64,000 nt of DNA from Roseococcus sp. SDR (lineage in GTDB: Bacteria; Pseudomonadota; Alphaproteobacteria; Acetobacterales; Acetobacteraceae), in the NCBI RefSeq assembly GCF_019083995.1, contig NZ_JAHRCU010000011.1, positions 1 through 64,000 of the forward strand, written 5' to 3'. Of this stretch, positions 29,832-36,843 are shown in pieces. A model generated the notes under the pieces. It did no database searches. It was given only the letters and a program-made list of their open reading frames with translations, and had not been told where the DNA came from. The translations under genes and the position numbers were made by a program. Position 1 is the stretch's first letter. Each line of letters starts with the position of its first letter.

Positions 29832-29841
29832 GGCGCGCCCC

Positions 29842-29886
29842 ATCATTCACCACGGTGATGATCCCCGTTCCAAGCCGGGATTGGAA
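29842..29886. promoter_or_regulatory. Candidate LysR operator between lysR-type gene and doxX
   Basis: Two palindromes lie in the 118-base divergent spacer. One is imperfect (29842-29851 against 29854-29862, one inserted base). The other is exact: TTCCAA at 29868-29873 and TTGGAA at 29881-29886 with a 7-base spacer. Both suit binding by the LysR protein, which normally controls the divergent gene from such a site. Confidence 0.5.
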
Positions 29887-29949
29887 GGGCGCGGCGCACA
29901 GGCGCAGCTTGCCGCCATCGGAACACGCAGTCCCAAAGGAGATCCCGCA

Positions 29950-30384
29950 ATGCCTTCCACCCAGCTCACCACCCCCTATGCCGCCCTGCTGCTGCGGCTT
30001 TCCCTCGGCGCGATCATGCTGGCGCATGGCGCCTGGCTGAAGCTTGGCGTCTTCGGCCTCGCCGGCACCATGGGCTATTTCGGCTCGATCGGCTTCCCGC
30101 CCATCCTCGGCGCCGTGGTCGCCCTTGGCGAGACCGCGGCGGGCCTGGCGCTCATCACCGGCGTGCTGGTTCGGCCGGCGGCGCTCCTCAGCCTGCCCAT
30201 CCTGCTGGGCGCGACCGCGATGCACGCGGGCAATGGCTGGCTGTTCACCGCGCCAAATGGCGGGTGGGAGTTCCCGGCCTTCCTGACGGCCGCGATGCTG
30301 GTCCAGGCGGGCCTCGGCGCCGGCGCCCATGCGCTGGATGTCTCCCGCCTGCTGGGCCGGACACCGGCCACCCGCACGGCCTGA
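29950..30384 (+). CDS. DoxX family membrane protein
   Basis: A 144-residue protein with four membrane helices. LLLRLSLGAIMLAHGAWLKLGVFGL near residues 13-37 is the DoxX/YphA signature, with the GPxF-like glycine loop replaced by SIGFPP. DoxX relatives occur in thiosulfate oxidation and in redox-stress complexes, but most are uncharacterised. An AAAGGAG precedes the ATG. A LysR gene is divergent, and doxX genes controlled by a divergent LysR are common. Confidence 0.9.
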   Translation: MPSTQLTTPYAALLLRLSLGAIMLAHGAWLKLGVFGLAGTMGYFGSIGFPPILGAVVALGETAAGLALITGVLVRPAALLSLPILLGATAMHAGNGWLFTAPNGGWEFPAFLTAAMLVQAGLGAGAHALDVSRLLGRTPATRTA

Positions 30385-30390
30385 ACCAAG

Positions 30391-30439
30391 CGGGCCACGA
30401 GCCCGATGCGGAGGCGGCCTCCAGCAGCTGGAGGCCGCC
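30391..30439 (+). terminator. Double hairpin after doxX
   Basis: Just after the doxX stop there is a 5-base stem (30391-30395 with 30401-30405) and then a perfect 12-base stem (30413-30424 with 30428-30439) with a 3-base loop. The sequence following is not a clear T-run, so termination may be inefficient or Rho-assisted. It separates doxX from the radical SAM locus. Confidence 0.6.
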
Positions 30440-30486
30440 GTTGCGCATGCATCCACCAGGCCCGATGGTCACAAGATACAATTTTT

Positions 30487-30548
30487 GGTTGTAAAGAACG
30501 CAATCTTCATGATTGCATTCGTTTCGTCCAAACAACCCTGGATTGCAT
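30487..30548 (+). promoter_or_regulatory. AT-rich upstream region with repeated GATTGCAT boxes
   Basis: This stretch is clearly lower in GC than its surroundings. GATTGCAT occurs twice in direct orientation at 30511-30518 and 30541-30548, exactly 30 bases apart; the first copy is also half of an inverted repeat (GCAATC 30500-30505, GATTGC 30511-30516). A second inverted pair is GGTTGT (30487-30492) and ACAACC (30532-30537). It probably holds the promoter and a regulator site for the following gene pair. Confidence 0.45.
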
Positions 30549-30592
30549 CACAAGGGAATCATCCCGACAGCGCTTGGAGGACGGCAAGATGA
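30509..30592 (+). CDS. Possible 27-residue upstream peptide (weak)
   Basis: A short frame starting at ATG 30509 ends at a stop that overlaps the start of the next gene (ATGA at 30589-30592). The position would allow translational coupling, but there is no visible ribosome site before its ATG, and the frame overlaps the repeated GATTGCAT boxes. It may simply be chance in an AT-rich leader. Confidence 0.15.
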   Translation: MIAFVSSKQPWIASQGNHPDSAWRTAR

Positions 30593-31449
30593 AAACACTC
30601 ATGGTCTTCGGTGGCGGCACCCAAGGGGCCCTGCTCCTCACGGAGGAACGGGTTCTCCCCCTCCCGCCCCTCAAGCCGGAGCTGCTCTCCTCGATCAAGG
30701 CGGCCGGGCGCCTCGTCCAGGCCCTCGCCGCGGCGCAGGAGCGCGCCATGCAGTCCAAGCTCTCCAAGATGGCGATCGGCGCCGCCAACCTGGCCGTGGA
30801 GATCGCGGAGGGGCAATATGGCGCGCTCAATCCCGGTCGCGCCATCATCTACCAGAGCGATGATGGGGGCTTCACCTGCGGCAGCACCGGCAAGCCGCCC
30901 ATCCCCTTCCCCTGGCCGCCGCGCCCCATCAAGGAGCCGCAGGACCTCGTACGCCAGGGCGTGATCGAGGCCGATGTGCTGGAACTGATCCGCACCGCCA
31001 AGGCGGGCGGGCGGGACCTCACCCAGGTCTTCGAGAAGCCGGCCGCGGTCGCGAAGGAACTCGGCCTCAAGCTCAGCGCCAAGAATGCCGAGGCGCTGCA
31101 GCTGCTCGCCCCCTCCAACCTGGCCCGCATCAAGGACCCGGTGGACCAGGAGGTGATGAAGCTGTTCCACGCCGTGCTGAAGGATGGCCGGTTCACGACC
31201 GACTGGTTCGACCGGCCGAAGGCGGTGGCGGACAATCTGAAGGTGAAGATCAGCGAATCCGCGATTGAGAAGATCATCGCCGTCGGCGGCCGCGGCTCCC
31301 TGGCGGATCGCCTCTCGGATGGCGGCTCCGCGATCGCGGCAGGCGTGATCTGGGCGGGCGTCTGCATCGCCATCGGCACGCTCTTCGTCGGCCAGATGAA
31401 CCCGATCGACAGCCTGATCCGCGACCGCTCGGGCGTCGAGAAGTTCTAG
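30589..31449 (+). CDS. Unrecognised protein with two leader-like repeats and a hydrophobic tail; candidate RiPP substrate or partner
   Basis: Not a family I recognise; 286 residues. Residues 130-174 and 189-233 are two 45-residue repeats that align without gaps and share about 14 identities (V..L, GR, F..P.AVA..L.K..S). Their shape recalls NHLP/Nif11 leader segments. Gly245-Gly246 then precedes a hydrophobic stretch (about 247-268) and a short polar tail ending SGVEKF. The N-terminal half (1-120) has a Pro-rich patch near 103-113. A strong GGAGG sits upstream. A B12 radical SAM gene follows after 7 bases, so this may be its substrate or a carrier; that role is inference. Confidence 0.75.
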   Translation: MKTLMVFGGGTQGALLLTEERVLPLPPLKPELLSSIKAAGRLVQALAAAQERAMQSKLSKMAIGAANLAVEIAEGQYGALNPGRAIIYQSDDGGFTCGSTGKPPIPFPWPPRPIKEPQDLVRQGVIEADVLELIRTAKAGGRDLTQVFEKPAAVAKELGLKLSAKNAEALQLLAPSNLARIKDPVDQEVMKLFHAVLKDGRFTTDWFDRPKAVADNLKVKISESAIEKIIAVGGRGSLADRLSDGGSAIAAGVIWAGVCIAIGTLFVGQMNPIDSLIRDRSGVEKF

Positions 31450-31456
31450 CCGCGCC

Positions 31457-33415
31457 ATGGATGCGCTGTTGCCCGAGCCGTGGCAGGATCGCCCCGAGCC
31501 GGAGATCCTGCTGGTCAGCATGCCATGGACCAATGTGATCGAGCCGGGCCTCGGCCTCGCCCTGCTCAAGGCGATCCTGGCGCGACAGGGCGTCGAGGCG
31601 CGGGTGCTGCACCTGAACCTCTTCGCCCTCGAATTCCTGAAGGCCAGCACCTATGACGGCATCAGCGTCGTCTATGCGCTGAACGACTTCCTGTTCAGCC
31701 ACACGCTCGACCCGGTGGTGACCGACGCACAGCGCCGGCATCTGCGCGTGAAGGCCGAGGACCTGGCCTTCGCCGGCGCGCTCGACCCCGAGCGTGTGGG
31801 CTCGGTGGATGTGGTGATCGAGCGGCTGCTGCACCTGCGCGCGGAGGTCATCCCGCACTGGCTGGAACGCTGGGCGGATGAGATCGCCGCCTCGCCCGCG
31901 CGCCTCGTCGGCTTCACCTGCATGTTCGACCAGACCATCGCCTCGCTGGCGCTCTCCAAGCTCGTGAAGGCGCGCGCGCCGGAGAAGCTGGTGGCGCTCG
32001 GCGGCTATGCGGTGCGCGACCCGACGGGCAGCATGCTGATGCACAGCCATCCCTGGGTGGATGCGATCTGCGTGGGCGAGGGCGAGACCACCATCCTCGA
32101 CCTCGTCGAGGCCGCGCGCGGCGCCCGCCCCCTCGCCGCGGTGCGCGGAATCCTGCATCGCGGCGCCGATGGCGCGGTGATCGCGACACCCCCCGCGCCC
32201 AAGGCCGATCTCGATGCCAATCCGGTGCCAGATTATAGCGATTTCTTCGCCGACACGGCGCGCCTTTCGGCCGAATGCCAGGTGGACCTGACACCCGCCT
32301 CCATCCCGGTCGAGAATTCACGCGGCTGCTGGTGGGGGGCGAAGCACCATTGCGTCTTCTGCGGCATCGACAAGCCGGACCTGGTCTACCGCCATCGCGC
32401 GGCGGAGACGGTGCTGGAGGGGCTGCGCACATTGCGCGCGCGCCACGGCATCTCAAGCTTCCGCTTCTCGGACTACATCCTGCCGCACGGCTTCTACAAG
32501 ACGCTGCTGCCCATGCTGGCGGCGGAGCGGCCGAAATTCATCCTGAGCTGCGAGATGAAATCCAACGTGACGGAGGAGCATTTCCGCCTGCTCGCCGATG
32601 CGGGATTCCATGAGGTGCAGCCCGGCATCGAGAGCTTCAGCTCCGAGGTGCTGCGGCGGATCGACAAGGGCGTCACCGCCATCCAGAACGTGTTCACGCT
32701 GAAGCTCGGCCGGAAATACGGCATCCGGATCCTCTACAACATCCTCTACGGCTTCCCGGACGACACCCTGCCCGAATACCGGCGGATGGAGGCGCTGCTG
32801 CCCAAGCTCGCGCATTTCGACCCGCCCGTCTCCTGCGTGCCGGTGCAGGTCACGCGCTATGCGCCGCTGCAGGCGCAGCCCGAGCGCTTCGGCATTCCGC
32901 CCGCGGCGCATGGGCCGACCTATGAGCTGATCTTCTCGCGCGAGTACGTCGAGCGCACCGGCTTCCGCTACGAGGATTTCTGCTACTATTTCGAGCGCGG
33001 CTGGGAAAATTCGCTGCATCTGCAGCAGAGCTACGGCCAGATCCATGACACGGTGAAGGCCTGGGGCATCCCGCAGAACGAGCTCTTCGCGCATCTGCAT
33101 GTGCTGCGACCGCGCGAGGGTGGCGGCGTGGTGGTCCTCGACAGCCGCGGCGGGCAGCGACGCGAACTCGAACTCGACGCGCTGGCCCAGGCCGTGCTGG
33201 AAGCGACGGACCGGCCGGTGACGGAGGCGGCGGTGATCGAGGCGCTGGCCGCTTACCCCGCCGACGCCATCGCCACGTCGTTGGCGGCGCTCGAGGCGGA
33301 GGACATGGTGATCCGCGAGGATGATCGGTTGCTCTCGCTGGTCCTTCCCCGGGCCCCGGCGAGCGAGGGCAGCTATCGCACCGGCGTCACGTTGCCCGAG
33401 GCCGTCCCCGCCTGA
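31457..33415 (+). CDS. B12-binding radical SAM RiPP maturase (C-methyltransferase type)
   Basis: A 652-residue enzyme in three parts. The N-terminal part (about 15-250) is a cobalamin-binding-like domain (ALGGYAVRDP, VDAICVGEGE). The radical SAM core follows, with an unusual Cys motif C-x7-C-x2-C: Cys291, Cys299 and Cys302 in SRGCWWGAKHHCVFCG. This spacing marks the RiPP maturation radical SAM protein 1 family (rSAM_ocin type, related to PoyB/PoyC), whose studied members C-methylate peptides. The end (about 568-636) resembles a PqqD-like peptide-recognition domain. It is seven bases downstream of the 286-residue gene. No transporter or peptidase is adjacent. Confidence 0.9.
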   Translation: MDALLPEPWQDRPEPEILLVSMPWTNVIEPGLGLALLKAILARQGVEARVLHLNLFALEFLKASTYDGISVVYALNDFLFSHTLDPVVTDAQRRHLRVKAEDLAFAGALDPERVGSVDVVIERLLHLRAEVIPHWLERWADEIAASPARLVGFTCMFDQTIASLALSKLVKARAPEKLVALGGYAVRDPTGSMLMHSHPWVDAICVGEGETTILDLVEAARGARPLAAVRGILHRGADGAVIATPPAPKADLDANPVPDYSDFFADTARLSAECQVDLTPASIPVENSRGCWWGAKHHCVFCGIDKPDLVYRHRAAETVLEGLRTLRARHGISSFRFSDYILPHGFYKTLLPMLAAERPKFILSCEMKSNVTEEHFRLLADAGFHEVQPGIESFSSEVLRRIDKGVTAIQNVFTLKLGRKYGIRILYNILYGFPDDTLPEYRRMEALLPKLAHFDPPVSCVPVQVTRYAPLQAQPERFGIPPAAHGPTYELIFSREYVERTGFRYEDFCYYFERGWENSLHLQQSYGQIHDTVKAWGIPQNELFAHLHVLRPREGGGVVVLDSRGGQRRELELDALAQAVLEATDRPVTEAAVIEALAAYPADAIATSLAALEAEDMVIREDDRLLSLVLPRAPASEGSYRTGVTLPEAVPA

Positions 33416-33422
33416 CGCTCGG

Positions 33423-33953
33423 TCACACGCCCAGCAGTGCGGTGACGCGGGCGAAGGGCGGCCAGGCGGCAGCGATGGCATCGCCATAGAAGACGAGCCC
33501 GGCAAGACCGAGGAGCAGGGTGGCGACGCTCACCGCCCAGGCGAGACGCAGTGCTCCGACCCGGCCGCGCGGTCCCGTGCCGGCGGGCCGGCGCTGCAGG
33601 ACAGGTGGGTTCAGCGGTGGGGGGGTGAGTGGCGAGGCGTGGCGGGCCGGCGCCGAAGGCGGCGGTTCCGCGGCAAGGGCGGCGACAGGCTCGGGCGGTG
33701 GAGGCACGGCATCTGGGGCCGCTGCCTCGGACGGAACGGCCGCCGGGAGGTCAGGCTCAGGAAGAGGGGCATCCAGGCCCGGATGTTCGGCAGGCGGGGG
33801 CTCCACCGGGTCCGCCGCCGCCATTGGGGCGGCGGGCGGCATCTCGGGCACCCAGCTCTCGCCGCAGGCCGCGCATCGCAGCGGCTTCCCCTGGGCGAGG
33901 AGCGCCTCGGGAACACGGTAGGTTGCGGCGCAATTCGGGCAGGCAATGTCCAT
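33423..33953 (-). CDS. MJ0042-type zinc-ribbon membrane protein
   Basis: A 176-residue protein. The N-terminus MDIACPNCAATYRVPEALL with CxxC pairs at residues 5-8 and about 28-31 (LRCAACGESW) is the MJ0042 zinc ribbon. A long Pro/Ala/Glu linker and one C-terminal membrane helix (about 146-165) follow. Such proteins are common in alphaproteobacteria, often beside ftsE/ftsX, and their role is unknown. The start at 33953 is set by the ribbon. It is divergent from ftsE and 8 bases from the convergent radical SAM stop. Confidence 0.85.
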   Translation of the reverse strand: MDIACPNCAATYRVPEALLAQGKPLRCAACGESWVPEMPPAAPMAAADPVEPPPAEHPGLDAPLPEPDLPAAVPSEAAAPDAVPPPPEPVAALAAEPPPSAPARHASPLTPPPLNPPVLQRRPAGTGPRGRVGALRLAWAVSVATLLLGLAGLVFYGDAIAAAWPPFARVTALLGV

Positions 33954-34036
33954 CTCGGTGTCGCATGTGCCAAGGCGGGGCGCATCCTGCAACCTGCGGT
34001 TTGCTTTATCCTGAATGCCGCTGCGAAACTTGACCC

Positions 34037-34702
34037 ATGGTGCGATTCTCCCGCGTTGGGCTGCGCTATCCGGAAAGCGACGGCTACTGGACCCTCTCGG
34101 AGGTGAGCTTCGCGCTGACGCCCGGCAGCTTCACCTGGCTGCTTGGCCCCTCGGGCGCGGGCAAGTCCAGCCTGCTGGGCCTCATCAGCCTCTCGCTCCG
34201 CGCGACCGAAGGGGAGGTGGAAGTGCTGGATTCGCGCATCCGCCGCCTGCCGCGCCGGGCCTTCCCCGCGCTGCGCCGGCGCATCGGCGTGGTCTTCCAG
34301 GATTACCGCCTGCTGCCGCATCTCTCGGTGTATGAGAACGCCGCTCTGCCGCTGCGCATCCAGGGCCTGACCGAGGCGCGGCTCGCCGCCGATGTGCGCG
34401 AGATCCTGCGCTGGGTGGGCCTGCTGGACCGTGCCGAGGCCCCGCCCTCGACCCTCTCGGGGGGCGAGCAGCAGCGCCTCGCGCTGGCCCGCGCCGTGGT
34501 GGCGCGGCCCGCCCTGCTGGTGGCGGATGAACCCACCGGCAATCTGGACGCCGCTCAGGCGCGGCGCGTCATCAGCCTGCTGCGGGAGATGCACCGCATG
34601 GGAACCACGGTCATCGTCGCCACCCACAGCGAGGAATTGCCCCAGGAATATCCCGCGCCCACGCTCCGGCTCGAAGCTGGACGGCTGGTGAGCCATGGCT
34701 GA
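34037..34702 (+). CDS. ftsE: Cell-division ATP-binding protein FtsE
   Basis: A 221-residue ABC ATPase. Walker [10 protein letters not shown], signature [16 protein letters not shown] and Walker [13 protein letters not shown] are complete. With FtsX it forms the inner-membrane complex that activates peptidoglycan amidases at the septum. Overlaps ftsX by 8 bases. Confidence 0.95.
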   Translation: MVRFSRVGLRYPESDGYWTLSEVSFALTPGSFTWLLGPSGAGKSSLLGLISLSLRATEGEVEVLDSRIRRLPRRAFPALRRRIGVVFQDYRLLPHLSVYENAALPLRIQGLTEARLAADVREILRWVGLLDRAEAPPSTLSGGEQQRLALARAVVARPALLVADEPTGNLDAAQARRVISLLREMHRMGTTVIVATHSEELPQEYPAPTLRLEAGRLVSHG

Positions 34703-35546
34703 GGGCCGCCGCCTCAAGGGGCGCGACCCGCTGGGGCTCCGCCGTGCGCTGGCCGACCGGCTGCTGCCGGCGCTGGTCGCCGCCATGGCATTGCTGGCCG
34801 CACTCGCCATCGCGGGCGCCGATGGCGCGGGGCGCCTCGCGGAGCGCTGGCAGCAGGGCGAGGCCGGGCAGTTGCTGCTGCAATTGCCGCGCGAGACGGC
34901 GCCTGAGACGGTGATCGCGCGGCTGGAGGCGCTGCCTGGCGTCACCTCGGTCACCGCCGTGCCGGATGAGCGGCTTCGGCAATTGCTCGCCCCCTGGCTC
35001 GGCGAGGTGCCGAGCCTGCCTTTGCCCCGCATGCTCGCCATCACCCTGCCGGGGGGCGCGGATCACCAGCCGTTGCTGGAGGCGGTGCAGGCGATTCCCG
35101 GCGCGCAGCTCGAATTGCGCAGCGAGGCGGTGCGGCTTGCCATGCGCCTGGCGGATGGCCTGCGCGGGCTCTCGCTCGCCATGCTGGGGCTGATCGGGCT
35201 GGTGGGCGCGGCGCTGGTGGCGGTGGCGACACGCGCGGGCATCGCGGCACGGCGGGAGACCATCGTCATCCTGCACGAATTGGGCGCGCGCGATGCCGAC
35301 ATCGCGGGCCGCTTCGCCCGGCGGCTGGGCTGGCTCTGCTTCCTCGGCGCGCTTCTGGGCCTCGCCATCGCATTGCCCGCGCTGTGGTTCCTGGCGATGC
35401 AGGCGCTGCCTGTCGTGCTGGCGCGGGACGCGCAGATCACCGACCTGCCCTGGCCGCTGCTGGCGCTGGTGCCGCCGACCGCCGCCACGATCGGCTGGCT
35501 CACCGCGCTCATCACGCTGCGCGCCTGGCTGCGGCGCTTGCCCTGA
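34695..35546 (+). CDS. ftsX: Cell-division protein FtsX
   Basis: A 283-residue permease-like protein with four membrane helices (near 25-48, 155-180, 208-232, 253-275) and a periplasmic loop after the first helix. The cytoplasmic FtsE-docking segment is ARREEIV-like (GIAARRETIVILHELGARDADIAGRF), the conserved coupling region. The start overlaps ftsE. The sequence is weakly conserved, as FtsX is in alphaproteobacteria. tsaB starts 26 bases later. Confidence 0.92.
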   Translation: MAEGRRLKGRDPLGLRRALADRLLPALVAAMALLAALAIAGADGAGRLAERWQQGEAGQLLLQLPRETAPETVIARLEALPGVTSVTAVPDERLRQLLAPWLGEVPSLPLPRMLAITLPGGADHQPLLEAVQAIPGAQLELRSEAVRLAMRLADGLRGLSLAMLGLIGLVGAALVAVATRAGIAARRETIVILHELGARDADIAGRFARRLGWLCFLGALLGLAIALPALWFLAMQALPVVLARDAQITDLPWPLLALVPPTAATIGWLTALITLRAWLRRLP

Positions 35547-35572
35547 CCGCCCGCTTGGTGCCAAGCGGGGGC

Positions 35573-36175
35573 ATGCGCCTTCTCGTTCTCGATGCCGCCC
35601 TCTCCCGCTGCCTTGCCGCCCTGGTGGAGGATGAGCATGTGCTGATGGAGCGCGTGCATGAGGGCGCGCATGGCCAGGCCGCCGCGCTGCCGCCGCTGGT
35701 CGAGACGGTGCTGCAGGGCGATGTGGAGGCGGTGGCGGTCGGCGTCGGTCCGGGCAGCTTCACCGGGCTGCGGACGGCGATCGCGCTGGCGCAGGGCATC
35801 GGCCTCGCACGCGGCATTCCCGTGGTGGCGGTGACGACGGGCGAGGCGCTGGTGGCGATGAGCGACCCCGCCTTCCCCGCCTGGGCGGTGACGGAGAACC
35901 GGCGCGGCGATCTCTTCCTGGAGCGGCCGGATGCGCTGCCCTGCGTGGTCGCGGAAGACGCGTTGCCACGGCCGGAGGGCCACACCTGGATCATGGGCGA
36001 TGGCGCACCGCGCGCGGTCGCGCGGATGCGCGCGCGCGGCTGGCCGGCCGGGCTCGGCGATGCGCGGCGGATCGAGGCGGCGGCGCTGGCGCGCGTGGCC
36101 TTGCGGCGGCTGCGGGGCGAGGTGCCGGCCCTGGCGCTGGAGCCGCTCTATGTCGAACCACCGGCCACCACGTGA
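35573..36175 (+). CDS. tsaB: tRNA t6A modification protein TsaB
   Basis: A 200-residue ASKHA-fold protein that partners TsaD in making N6-threonylcarbamoyladenosine at A37 of ANN-reading tRNAs. MRLLVLDAALSRCLAAL and VAVGVGPGSFTGLRTAIALAQGIGLA are the family marks. It is shorter than E. coli TsaB (231) in its C-terminal part. Its stop overlaps the rimI start; tsaB-rimI is a classic pair. Confidence 0.92.
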   Translation: MRLLVLDAALSRCLAALVEDEHVLMERVHEGAHGQAAALPPLVETVLQGDVEAVAVGVGPGSFTGLRTAIALAQGIGLARGIPVVAVTTGEALVAMSDPAFPAWAVTENRRGDLFLERPDALPCVVAEDALPRPEGHTWIMGDGAPRAVARMRARGWPAGLGDARRIEAAALARVALRRLRGEVPALALEPLYVEPPATT

Positions 36176-36600
36176 AGCTCGCCACCGCCAGTGCCGCGGA
36201 TGCGCCTGCGCTCGCCGCGCTGCATGCGGCCGCCTTCCCGCCCGGCGCGGCCTGGAGTGCGGAGACGATCGCGACCCTGCTTGGCATGCAGGGCGTGGTG
36301 GGCCTCACCGCGCCCGGCGGCTTCATTCTCGCGCGGCGCGTGCTGGACGAGGCGGAGATCCTGACGCTGGCCGTCCATCCCGATCATCGCCGGCAGGGTC
36401 TGGGCGAGGCGCTGGTGGAGACGGCGGCGGTGGTGACGGCGGCGGCGGGGGCGCGGGTGATGTTCCTGGAAGTGGCCGAGGATAATGCGCCGGCCATGGC
36501 GCTCTACGCCAAGGCCGGCTTCGAGAGGGCCGGGCGCCGGCGCGACTATTACGCGCCGGGCGCCCATGCCTGGCTGCTGCGACGCTCGCTGGAGGCGTAG
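36172..36600 (+). CDS. rimI: Ribosomal protein S18 alanine N-acetyltransferase-like (RimI)
   Basis: A 142-residue GNAT enzyme. Acetyl-CoA site LTLAVHPDHRRQGLGEALVE, then FLEVAEDNAPAMALYAKAGFERAGRRRDYY, the RimI pattern. RimI acetylates the N-terminus of S18 and perhaps other proteins. GTG start overlaps the tsaB stop (GTGA). Confidence 0.92.
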   Translation: MKLATASAADAPALAALHAAAFPPGAAWSAETIATLLGMQGVVGLTAPGGFILARRVLDEAEILTLAVHPDHRRQGLGEALVETAAVVTAAAGARVMFLEVAEDNAPAMALYAKAGFERAGRRRDYYAPGAHAWLLRRSLEA

Positions 36601-36605
36601 CCCGC

Positions 36606-36776
36606 TCAGCGATGGGCGGGCTGGCCGCGCTCGCCACAGGCGTAGTTGTGCGAGTGGACGAGACCGTCGTCGTACTCCTCCGGCCGCGTGGTCGGCGGGC
36701 GATTGGCCATGCGGCCGCGCTCGCTGCAGGCGTAGTTGTGGGAATGCACCAGGCCGTCATCGTGGTTGTCGTTCAT
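36606..36776 (-). CDS. 56-residue peptide with two near-identical His/Cys repeats
   Basis: Not recognised. Two copies of DDGLVHSHNYACxERGx (residues 6-22 and 36-52) share 15 of 17 residues and are 30 residues apart. The two copies differ at seven synonymous sites but only two amino acid sites, so the peptide, not the DNA, is what selection keeps. AAGGAG stands 7 bases before the ATG, a strong ribosome site. His-x-His and Cys-rich content fits metal binding or a modified peptide. There is no signal peptide. It lies between rimI and aceA on the minus strand; 67 bases separate it from aceA. Confidence 0.8.
   Translation of the reverse strand: MNDNHDDGLVHSHNYACSERGRMANRPPTTRPEEYDDGLVHSHNYACGERGQPAHR
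36625..36763. repeat. Two-copy 49-base tandem repeat inside the small His/Cys gene
   Basis: The DNA copies at 36625-36673 and 36715-36763 are each 49 bases with a 90-base period and encode the peptide repeats. Differences fall mostly in third codon positions. Confidence 0.85.
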
Positions 36777-36843
36777 GGCGTGTCTCCTTGGGGTTGGCAC
36801 AGATTGGACGAAGGTAAGCGATGCGTTCCGGAAGGCCGGGCCG

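Noticed and set aside
30385-30588. A classic short RiPP precursor upstream of the radical SAM locus
   Set aside because: No frame in this spacer has both a ribosome site and a leader-core layout; only a weak 27-codon frame was seen.
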